The translations under genes and the position numbers were made by a program. Below, piece by piece: positions 1 to 5,813 of a stretch of 10,153 nucleotides of DNA. The notes beneath the pieces were generated by a model that ran no database searches, was not told the DNA's origin, and was given only the letters and a program-made list of their open reading frames with translations. This DNA is from Methylococcaceae bacterium (GTDB lineage Bacteria > Pseudomonadota > Gammaproteobacteria > Methylococcales > Methylococcaceae): positions 1-10,153 of the forward strand of contig JAJRDJ010000340.1 in assembly GCA_028678445.1 (NCBI GenBank), read 5' to 3'. The stretch's first letter is position 1. Each line of letters begins with the position of its first letter.

Positions 1-1076
1 ACGTGACCAACGGCGTCACACCGCGTCGCTTCGTGGCGCTCATCAATCCCCGGCTGGCCGGTTTGCTCGATGCCACCGTCGGTCCGGATTGGTTGACCGA
101 CATGACTCGGCTGCGCGAACTCGTCCCGTATGCCGAGGATGCGGCCTTTCGTTTGGAATGGCAGCGTATCAAAGTCATGAACAAGGCGGCGCTCGCGCTA
201 CACATTCACCGGAAGACCGGGGTTCGGGTCGACCCGCTCTCGCTGTTCGACGTCCAGGTGAAGCGCATCCACGAATACAAACGCCAGCATCTCAATGCGC
301 TCCATATGGTGACCCGCTATCTGCGCCTGAAGCGCAATCCCGGTCTTGATCTTCCGCCGCGCACGTTCATCTTCGGTGGCAAGGCGGCGCCGGGCTACCG
401 GATGGCCAAACTCATCATCAAGCTGATCAACTCCATCGCTGACGTGGTGAATGCCGATCCGGACATCAATGGCCAGATCAAGGTCGTGTTTCTGCCCGAT
501 TTCAACGTCAAGAACAGCCGCTGGATCTATCCAGCCGCCGATCTTTCCGAGCAAATCTCCACGGCGGGCATGGAGGCTTCGGGTACCGGCAACATGAAAT
601 TCACCATGAATGGCGCGCTGACCGTCGGCACCCTCGACGGCGCCAATGTGGAGATTCGCGAGGAAGTCGGGCCGGAAAACTTCTTTCTGTTCGGCATGAC
701 TGCGGAAGAGGTGGAACGAACCCGGCGCGCAGGGTACCACCCCGCGAATATCGCGGCAGTGAACCCGGAGTTACAGGAAGTGCTGGGGCTGATCGGCTCG
801 GGGCATTTTTCCGGCGGCGACCGGGAAATATTCCGTCCTCTGGTCGAGAACCTGACGCAACAGGACCCGTTCCTCGTACTGGCCGACTATGCCGCTTACG
901 TGGCCTGTCAAGACTATATCGACGGCGTCTGGCACGATGCCGAACACTGGTCCCGGCTCGCCATCCTCAATACGGCTGGCTCCGGCAAATTCTCCTCGGA
1001 CCGGGCGATTAGGGAGTATTGCGAGAAAATCTGGAAAGTGGCGCCTGTGGAAGCCAGCAAAATCGGACCAGGCTGA
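1..1076 (+). CDS. glgP: Glycogen/alpha-glucan phosphorylase, C-terminal part (5' end outside window)
   Basis: This is the C-terminal 357 residues of a GT35 alpha-glucan phosphorylase, read in frame from base 3; the gene starts left of the window. The enzyme releases glucose-1-phosphate from glycogen or maltodextrin using phosphate and pyridoxal phosphate, in the cytoplasm. The visible part opens with the conserved TNGVTPRRF stretch. KRIHEYK (fragment residues 87-93) holds the equivalents of rabbit Arg569 and Lys574, which bind phosphate. GKAAPGY is at 126-132, and EASGTGNMKF (191-200) carries the PLP lysine at residue 199 (codon 597-599). The spacing from the Arg569 equivalent to the PLP lysine is 111 residues, the same as in rabbit phosphorylase, so the catalytic domain looks intact. 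It ends normally at TGA 1074-1076. Glycogen phosphorylase and maltodextrin phosphorylase cannot be told apart from this part. The next gene starts about 55 bases downstream on the same strand. Confidence 0.96.
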   Translation, partial: VTNGVTPRRFVALINPRLAGLLDATVGPDWLTDMTRLRELVPYAEDAAFRLEWQRIKVMNKAALALHIHRKTGVRVDPLSLFDVQVKRIHEYKRQHLNALHMVTRYLRLKRNPGLDLPPRTFIFGGKAAPGYRMAKLIIKLINSIADVVNADPDINGQIKVVFLPDFNVKNSRWIYPAADLSEQISTAGMEASGTGNMKFTMNGALTVGTLDGANVEIREEVGPENFFLFGMTAEEVERTRRAGYHPANIAAVNPELQEVLGLIGSGHFSGGDREIFRPLVENLTQQDPFLVLADYAAYVACQDYIDGVWHDAEHWSRLAILNTAGSGKFSSDRAIREYCEKIWKVAPVEASKIGPG

Positions 1077-1117
1077 TATGCGCGGAACCGTCTCCGTCTT
1101 GCCCCATCCACGTTGTT

Positions 1118-1122
1118 GGAGG
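1118..1122 (+). promoter_or_regulatory. Ribosome binding site GGAGG favouring a GTG start at 1132
   Basis: A near-perfect Shine-Dalgarno GGAGG lies 9 bases before GTG 1132, which is in frame with the downstream gene. A second, weaker GAGG at 1183-1186 lies 8 bases before ATG 1195. The stronger site and the coding-like codons between the two starts make 1132 slightly preferable. Confidence 0.5.
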
Positions 1123-1131
1123 TACACCCCC

Positions 1132-2226
1132 GTGCCGGGCGGTGGCAGCAGGCGCTATCGCGACCCGATTGCGCTCCATAACGAGGATGGCGCTATGAGG
1201 CATTTTCTCAGCGGGCTCTTTGGCAAACTTACGGAAGAGGGTGCCGGGCGACTGCCGGCGGCGCTGATCGATGCCGCGATCGAGCGCGCCGTCGATGGCA
1301 CCGACCGTAGGCTGCGGGCGCTGGGGAAATACCGCAAGCGCCTGCGTGTTCCGGTCACCAAAGCGGTGCAGCACGTGATCCAGTTGATCGACGAACTGCC
1401 TCCAGCCGTGGAGATCAGCCCGGGCCACTATGGCACCGACCGGCGCCTCCGCGCCGTCTTTGTGTCAGCAGATCATTTGAACGACACACTCACCCGGTTC
1501 TGGACGGTCAGGGACTATCTGTCCGGAGCCGTCCGCCCGCTCCCGGATGACATTTTCGGACTGCTCACCATGACGCAACGTGAGCACAGCGTGTTGGGCA
1601 TGGAACTGGACGGCGAGATGTTGAAGCGTGATGTGCTGCAGACGGCGGTCAGTTTTGGCAATCACCAGTATCTGGCGCCGGCGGCCACCGAGCGCCGGAC
1701 TCGCCGGGAACTCAAGCGGCGTGCCTTCGATTTTCTGGTGCGGAGGGCTCAGGAGCAGATGCTGGCCACCAAGACCGGCCGGGGCGACCTGGTCCGGCAA
1801 CGCCACCTGTTGCGGGCCAGGCTCGAGGCACTGCACTCGGGTCAGTCCCGGCACGCCTCGGTAGAGGACATCATGGGGCAGCCGGGTTCCGGAGCGGCCG
1901 CACTGGAAGCAGAGATAGCGGCCATTGACGCCGAGTTGGGGCGGTACGGCAAGATGGAACTTGGTTTGGAGGAAAGTCTGCGCCGGATGGAAGACATCCT
2001 GGCCCAACCCGAAACCTGGTTGACAGCCAGGCCCTTGCAACTGAATCTCGATTACCGGGGCATCAAGCTCAATGGAGAAGAGCCAGGTAGCACGGAACCG
2101 GTCGAAATGACCGAGCTCAGTTCTGCCAAAGGCACCCGGCGCATCGTGCTGCTCGGGAGAATCCCCCGGGTTAGGTTCCCTCAGCAGACCGATGTCATCA
2201 GGCGGGGACAAGCGTATCTTGGCTGA
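1132..2226 (+). CDS. Conserved-looking protein of unknown function downstream of glycogen phosphorylase
   Basis: I do not recognise this family. With the GTG start at 1132 it is 364 residues; the ATG at 1195 would give 343. No signal peptide or membrane segment is visible, so it is probably cytoplasmic. It is rich in Arg, Leu and Glu and mostly helical in appearance. The octapeptide GTDRRLRA occurs twice, at residues 56-63 and 101-108, flanking a helical stretch with LIDELPP. Two charged regions look able to form coiled coils: the RRAQEQML to RARLEAL region, and the AALEAEIAAIDAEL to LRRMEDIL region. The C-terminus turns basic and less helical. The gene follows the phosphorylase by about 55 bases with no evident terminator, so co-transcription is likely and a link to glycogen metabolism is possible but not shown. 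The in-frame ORF extends upstream to 889 inside glgP; that extension is rejected because it overlaps the phosphorylase. Confidence 0.85.
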   Translation: MPGGGSRRYRDPIALHNEDGAMRHFLSGLFGKLTEEGAGRLPAALIDAAIERAVDGTDRRLRALGKYRKRLRVPVTKAVQHVIQLIDELPPAVEISPGHYGTDRRLRAVFVSADHLNDTLTRFWTVRDYLSGAVRPLPDDIFGLLTMTQREHSVLGMELDGEMLKRDVLQTAVSFGNHQYLAPAATERRTRRELKRRAFDFLVRRAQEQMLATKTGRGDLVRQRHLLRARLEALHSGQSRHASVEDIMGQPGSGAAALEAEIAAIDAELGRYGKMELGLEESLRRMEDILAQPETWLTARPLQLNLDYRGIKLNGEEPGSTEPVEMTELSSAKGTRRIVLLGRIPRVRFPQQTDVIRRGQAYLG

Positions 2227-2311
2227 GATCGCAGCGAAGCGGTGAGTGGCTTCCGCGAAAAACTACAGACTGATCCGCCCACCCATACGCATGAACCGAA
2301 CCTGTCCCGGA

Positions 2312-2965
2312 TTATTCCGCTCCGCCATGCAGATGATGGTGCTGATGTCCTTCCTGGCTTTGCTCCTGGAGGCTCTGAACGCCAACGCCATGCTTGTATA
2401 CCATCATCCCGCCCAGGTCGGCGCCAAGGAACAGGACTACCGCCATGATCACCGTGACGAGCAGGCTCAACACCTGGGTCATGGTCGATGTCGGGATACC
2501 CCCGATGGCTCGCCATATCGCCAGCACTACCGAGAGCGAGGCCACGGTTAGCCCGGCCCGCATGTGCCATTCCATGATTTCATGAACCAGGGCGCCATGC
2601 GGCACCGATTCCGCCGCGATCAGGCCAAAGATGGCCGTCAGGACCGCGCTGGCCGCGCCGAGATAAAGCAGCCCACTTGCCAGTTGTCGGGCGCCTAGTC
2701 TCTTGAATACTAGGCCAAACCATTCGACCAGCAGGAAACCGGTCAGAAATGCGATGGGGAAATGCACCAGCAGCGGGTGGATATTCTCGCCCATGACTTC
2801 AATGCCGCCGAGCAAATTCCAGGCTCTAGGGGTATCGCTGGTCAGCGTTGCCAGCAAATGATCCACCCACCCCACCAGGCCGCCGCTTTCGCCGTGACCG
2901 GCATGGACGGCCGGAAGGAAATCGCCTGGGCCAATACCGCCGAAATCAGTAAAGTACGTTGCCAT
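2312..2965 (-). CDS. DUF2231 family integral membrane protein with histidine-rich C-terminus
   Basis: A 217-residue membrane protein. The HPLLVHFP motif (63-70) is typical of DUF2231, as is the GGMMVYKHGVGV segment (185-196). Four hydrophobic helices lie at about 66-87, 95-118, 136-154 and 162-184. Possible metal-binding groups are His63 and His68, His128/His134 around the second loop, and a C-terminal GHQHHHLHGG run (206-215). The N-terminal 60 residues also hold HAGHGE. The biochemical role of DUF2231 proteins is not established; histidine content in or next to membrane helices suggests metal or heme contact, which is inference. The start at ATG 2965 has no clear Shine-Dalgarno. Met58 (ATG 2792-2794), just before the DUF2231 motif, is an alternative, but the codons upstream look coding. 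It is convergent with the preceding plus-strand gene (85 bases apart) and lies 105 bases downstream of the Nudix gene on the same strand. Confidence 0.88.
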   Translation of the reverse strand: MATYFTDFGGIGPGDFLPAVHAGHGESGGLVGWVDHLLATLTSDTPRAWNLLGGIEVMGENIHPLLVHFPIAFLTGFLLVEWFGLVFKRLGARQLASGLLYLGAASAVLTAIFGLIAAESVPHGALVHEIMEWHMRAGLTVASLSVVLAIWRAIGGIPTSTMTQVLSLLVTVIMAVVLFLGADLGGMMVYKHGVGVQSLQEQSQEGHQHHHLHGGAE

Positions 2966-3070
2966 AAGTTTGTAGTTTTGAGTTTTATAGAGTTGCCGGC
3001 CGCCCGCGCGACTGTCTTAGAAGTGAGGCTTAGTCAGGCCGCGCGTACCCAAGTTTCACACCCCGGACGA

Positions 3071-3559
3071 TTATCTTGCCCCTAGCGGGGATTCCGGCAC
3101 ATACAACCATGGACAATCCGTTCCCGCCGCCAGCCCGGCCGCCAGCCTCCTCTCTTTTGCGGCCCGGATGACGGCATCCAGTCCTTCCACCAAGGGATAG
3201 GCGCCGAGTGCCTGGGGGTGGACCCAACTGGCATCCGCGGCGTCGGAGGAGTGAAAGGGTTGCCGGGGCGAGTCAGGTGTCAGTTCGGCAAGAAAATCGA
3301 TGATGATGTAGTGAAACCCTTCGATGGCCCGGTCGGCGACCGCGATGATCGGGCCGGGGGTCACCCGAATGCCTGTTTCTTCCAGCACCTCGCGGCGGCA
3401 GCATTCAGCCAGAGTTTCACCTGCCTCCAGCCGGCCGCCGGGGATGTGCCACAAACCCGCTTGCGGCGGATGTTTCCGCCGAACCAGCAGGACTCGTCCT
3501 TCGGCATCCAGCACCACGCCTCCTACACCCACCGCCGGCCTGAGCACCCTGTCATTCAT
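3071..3559 (-). CDS. Nudix hydrolase
   Basis: A 162-residue single-domain Nudix protein. The Nudix box GX5EX7REUXEEXGU is complete at residues 42-64: Gly42, Glu48, then REVLEETGI, which supplies the Glu residues that bind the catalytic divalent metal. The N-terminal strand (VGVGGVVLDAEGRVLLVRR) and GLWHIPGG before the box are typical of the family. Members hydrolyse nucleoside diphosphates linked to another moiety (oxidised nucleotides, ADP-ribose, NADH and others); the substrate cannot be read from the sequence. The start is ATG 3559, with GGAA and GGAG about 10-16 bases upstream. It diverges from the FmdB-family gene across a 146-base spacer that must contain the start signals for both; I could not place convincing -35/-10 boxes there. 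A standalone nudB-type role is possible but unsupported. Confidence 0.94.
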   Translation of the reverse strand: MNDRVLRPAVGVGGVVLDAEGRVLLVRRKHPPQAGLWHIPGGRLEAGETLAECCRREVLEETGIRVTPGPIIAVADRAIEGFHYIIIDFLAELTPDSPRQPFHSSDAADASWVHPQALGAYPLVEGLDAVIRAAKERRLAAGLAAGTDCPWLYVPESPLGAR

Positions 3560-3705
3560 CTTGAGTTCCGTTCTCCATCGGTCGCCAGTCTTCCCCCATG
3601 TAAAATGCCGCCATTATGTGCGAATAGGCCTGGAATGCGTGCTTGAAAAACTCGCCAAGGCCCCCTACCTCGTTCCGTCGTTGATTTTTTTCCTCGGAGA
3701 TTTCC

Positions 3706-4026
3706 ATGCCTATCTATGAATACCAGTGCAAATCCTGCGGCCATGAACTGGAAGCCTTTCAGAAACTTTCTGACGATCCCTTGAAGGAATGCCCCACCTG
3801 CGGCGATCTGGAACTGTCCAAACTGGTCTCCGCCGCCGGATTCCGTCTCAAGGGCGGTGGTTGGTACGAAACCGACTTCAAGGGCAGCCAGGACAAGAAA
3901 AAGAATCTCGCCGGCGGGGACTCTGCCCCTGTTGCTGCCGCTGCCAGCACTGCGTCATCCGACGCAAGTGGCGGGGCCAGCACCGACGCCAAAACCGAAT
4001 CCAAGCCAGCCACGGCGAGCGAGTGA
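3706..4026 (+). CDS. FmdB family zinc-ribbon protein
   Basis: A 106-residue protein beginning MPIYEYQCKSCGHELEAFQK, the hallmark of the FmdB family (putative regulatory protein). Cys8, Cys11, Cys29 and Cys32 form two CxxC pairs expected to bind one zinc. The GGGWYETDFK segment (about 50-59) is also characteristic. The family is named after FmdB of the formamidase locus; its molecular role is uncertain. The last third (about 68-106) is an Ala/Ser/Thr-rich low-complexity tail, probably disordered. The ATG is preceded by CGGAG about 8 bases upstream. In many proteobacteria a fmdB-type gene precedes aspS; here the next plus-strand gene is unrelated and two hairpins follow the stop codon, so it is probably monocistronic. 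Confidence 0.93.
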   Translation: MPIYEYQCKSCGHELEAFQKLSDDPLKECPTCGDLELSKLVSAAGFRLKGGGWYETDFKGSQDKKKNLAGGDSAPVAAAASTASSDASGGASTDAKTESKPATASE

Positions 4027-4035
4027 CGGGTTAAA

Positions 4036-4056
4036 CCCGGAGTATCCTTCTCCGGG
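4036..4056 (+). terminator. Hairpin just after the FmdB gene, weak terminator candidate
   Basis: CCCGGAG (4036-4042) and CTCCGGG (4050-4056) form a perfect 7-bp stem with a 7-base loop, 10 bases after the stop codon. No T-run follows, so intrinsic termination would be weak. A competing stem, CGGGTT (4027-4032) with AACCCG (4034-4039), shares its bases. Confidence 0.35.
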
Positions 4057-4086
4057 ATGAGTGGCATCGCAATGCAGTCGATCTAA

Positions 4087-4103
4087 GGCTGATTCCGTCA
4101 GCC
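4087..4103. repeat. Inverted repeat GGCTGA/TCAGCC
   Basis: A perfect 6-bp stem GGCTGA (4087-4092) and TCAGCC (4098-4103) with loop TTCCG, 60 bases past the FmdB stop codon. There is no T-tract on the plus side. It may be a second transcript-end hairpin or an operator; no function is shown. Confidence 0.35.
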
Positions 4104-4171
4104 AGTCGGCACGTGGTTGCCGAGATCAGTGTGGATCGATGTTGAGCCTCCATCCTTCCTTAGATTCAGTG

Positions 4172-4201
4172 TTGTCCATGCAGGAATGAAAAGCGTAAAA
4201 C
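4172..4201 (+). promoter_or_regulatory. Weak sigma70-like promoter candidate upstream of 4267
   Basis: TTGTCC (4172-4177) and TAAAAC (4196-4201) match the -35 and -10 consensus at four of six positions each, with an 18-base spacer. They lie about 65 bases before the start of the 4267 gene, which needs its own promoter if the hairpins after the FmdB gene stop transcription. This is a pattern match only. Confidence 0.22.
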
Positions 4202-4252
4202 GCCCGGCTTGACTTCGCTCCTCAACAGAAGCGACCATGCGCATCGTTAAAC

Positions 4253-4258
4253 GGAGAG
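4253..4258 (+). promoter_or_regulatory. Ribosome binding site deciding the start at 4267
   Basis: GGAGAG lies 8 bases before ATG 4267. The earlier in-frame ATG at 4237 has no comparable site and would add ten residues (MRIVKRRDTI) before the conserved-looking MWIF start. Confidence 0.7.
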
Positions 4259-4266
4259 ACACGATT

Positions 4267-4908
4267 ATGTGGATATTCAGTTCATGCGGGTTTTTCAGTG
4301 TGGTCGAGAAGCCAGAAGATCTGGTGAGCGGCATGCTGACGGTCAGGGCGCGGGTGAAAGGCGATCTGGATGCGCTCCGGGCTGAGTATATGCCTGAACT
4401 GGGGCCGATCGTGACTGCCGGGGGAAGTGACTATATATTTCGCGCAAGGATTTCGAGGGAGGCTTTTCATCAGGGAACGCGGCGCCTTGTTGAAAGCATA
4501 CATTACCCAAGCTTCAAAAACGTCGTTTTTACCAAACAGGGTCCGAATCGCGCCAGGGTTTATGGCAAGGTTTGGCGAGACTTAATCGAACTCGAAGAGG
4601 ACATGAGTGTGAGGGTAACCGTAGGTCCCGGGTCGCGCATGGCATGGAGTCTGGCCAAGACTGTTCAGAAATTTCATCAAATGCACGGTCATTGGCCCAC
4701 CCGCATCGAGATGCCGAATGGATATTACGACGTGCTCCTTTTGGATATTGGGCAGTTGTGGCACAAGCCCATGCTGGACAAGCTGGCGTTCAGTGTTAAC
4801 GAGGACGGTATTAAGGCGCTGGACAATGCTGGTCTGGTCACGGATTACGAACGGGACGACTGTCAAGCAATAGATCACCGCGAAGCATTCGTCTGGATGT
4901 TCGGCTAG
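4267..4908 (+). CDS. Uncharacterised two-part protein (MWIF...FGFFSVV-type N-terminus plus C-terminal extension)
   Basis: A 213-residue soluble protein of unknown function with no signal peptide or membrane helix. Residues 1 to about 108 (MWIFSSCGFFSVVEKPEDL, then VRARVKGDLDALRAEYMPEL, GSDYIFRARI, and ARVYGKVW near 96-103) resemble a small stand-alone family I recall from many proteobacteria that opens MWIF/MWLF, but I cannot name it. Residues from about 113 to 213 form a second part containing HGHWPTRIEMPNGYYDVL (140-157), also reminiscent of small uncharacterised bacterial proteins. The gene may therefore be a fusion; this is inference from memory, not from a search. ATG 4267 is chosen because of GGAGAG at 4253-4258. 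The codons are slightly less GC-rich than those of the neighbours. It stands alone, followed by a terminator-like structure. Confidence 0.88.
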   Translation: MWIFSSCGFFSVVEKPEDLVSGMLTVRARVKGDLDALRAEYMPELGPIVTAGGSDYIFRARISREAFHQGTRRLVESIHYPSFKNVVFTKQGPNRARVYGKVWRDLIELEEDMSVRVTVGPGSRMAWSLAKTVQKFHQMHGHWPTRIEMPNGYYDVLLLDIGQLWHKPMLDKLAFSVNEDGIKALDNAGLVTDYERDDCQAIDHREAFVWMFG

Positions 4909-4989
4909 GGCAAGACAAAAACCTTGCTGAGCATACTCGCTAAAGTAAGCCTCGAGGATAACTGAACGACCCACCCTGATCCTGCCCGT

Positions 4990-5036
4990 CTGGACACTGA
5001 GCTTGGGCAGCCTCTGCGGGGTTGTCCAGTGTCTTT
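4990..5036 (+). terminator. Terminator-like stem-loop with two exclusive pairings
   Basis: GACACTG (4993-4999) pairs perfectly with CAGTGTC (5027-5033), followed by TTT. Inside, GCAG (5007-5010) pairs with CTGC (5014-5017). An alternative 7-bp stem, CTGGACA (4990-4996) with TGTCCAG (5023-5029), uses overlapping bases, so only one can form. It lies 82 bases after the upstream stop codon and 41 bases before the next start. The most likely role is a weak terminator of the 4267 gene; a structured leader for the SIMPL gene is the other reading. Confidence 0.4.
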
Positions 5037-5073
5037 CCGTCATCATTACGCCCCTTCACTTGCGGAGAAAATA

Positions 5074-5775
5074 ATGCAATCCAAGTGCTGGATTTCGGTT
5101 CTGGTCTTAATTTTACTGATCCAAACCCCTATGGCCCATGCCGCCGAAACTCCCTTGACCTACGACCGAGTCAACCTGAGCGCGTCGGCGCAGGGCAAAG
5201 CCGCGAACGACATTCTGGTTGCCGTGCTGTTCAACCGGAGCGAGGGACCCTCGGCCGAACCCCTAGCGGCCGAAGTCAACAAGGCCATCAGTGCCGCCAT
5301 TGAATTGGCCAGGAAAGTGCCGGAGATCACGGCTCAGACGCTCGATTATCAGACCTTTCCCACCTATCAAAACCAGAAAGTGACCGGCTGGAGCGTCCAG
5401 CAATCCATCCGGCTGGAGAGCAAAAATACCCAGAAGCTCAGCCATCTGATCGGTGAACTGCAAAAGACCCTGAAGGTTGAATCGATCAATTACCAGGTTT
5501 CGCCGGAAATTTTGCGGATTACCGAGGACCGGCTGATGAGAGAGGCTTTGAAAGCCTTCCAGCAGCGCGCCGAGCTGGTTACCCGGGAGCTGGGCCGCAA
5601 GCGCTACCGGGTGGTCGCCCTGGAGGTGAATACCGGCGGCGCTACTCCACCGCCGTTCCGTCCTGGCGCCCGGGCTATGGCGATGGACGTTATGGCCGCA
5701 CCACCCGCCATCGAGGCAGGGGAGCAGTCGGTGACCGTCACCGTCCAGGGAACCGTAGAGCTGCAGAATGATTGA
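5074..5775 (+). CDS. Exported SIMPL domain (DUF541) protein
   Basis: A 233-residue protein. The first 23 residues form a Sec signal peptide: a short basic start, a hydrophobic core WISVLVLILLIQ, and an AHA motif before AETP, giving likely cleavage after residue 23. The mature part matches the SIMPL/DUF541 layout: an early strand VNLSASAQGKA, a helix with EVNKAISAAIELARKV, the TLDYQTFPTYQNQKVTGWSVQQSI strand pair, a second helix ending in LQKTLKVESINYQVSPE, an Arg/Ala-rich helix, and a C-terminal strand SVTVTVQGTVEL. Relatives include Brucella BP26; they are periplasmic or outer-membrane proteins, often oligomeric, with no settled function. ATG 5074 is chosen over the earlier in-frame start at 5029 because GGAG (5064-5067) sits 6 bases before it and the signal peptide begins cleanly there. 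The symporter gene follows after 38 bases and may be co-transcribed. Confidence 0.92.
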   Translation: MQSKCWISVLVLILLIQTPMAHAAETPLTYDRVNLSASAQGKAANDILVAVLFNRSEGPSAEPLAAEVNKAISAAIELARKVPEITAQTLDYQTFPTYQNQKVTGWSVQQSIRLESKNTQKLSHLIGELQKTLKVESINYQVSPEILRITEDRLMREALKAFQQRAELVTRELGRKRYRVVALEVNTGGATPPPFRPGARAMAMDVMAAPPAIEAGEQSVTVTVQGTVELQND

Positions 5776-5813
5776 TTGACCAGGGTTCCCTTGTCTGATT
5801 TGCCTTGACTCCA

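Noticed and set aside
198..740. 180-codon minus-strand ORF inside glgP
   Set aside because: It lies opposite conserved phosphorylase motifs; it is a shadow of GC-rich coding sequence.
889..1131. Upstream extension of the 1132-2226 reading frame
   Set aside because: It overlaps the well-supported phosphorylase in another frame, and good ribosome binding sites exist at the later starts.
1465..2211. 248-codon minus-strand ORF opposite the unassigned gene
   Set aside because: The composition is that of an antisense frame (rich in His, Gln, Pro, Arg), there is no ribosome binding site, and the plus-strand frame has better start signals.
2227..2311. GAAGC/GCTTC short repeat between convergent genes as a terminator
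   Set aside because: It has a five-base stem with no T-run; not distinguishable from chance.
4209..4237. TTGACT as a -35 box for the 4267 gene
   Set aside because: The sequence 16-18 bases downstream does not resemble a -10 box.
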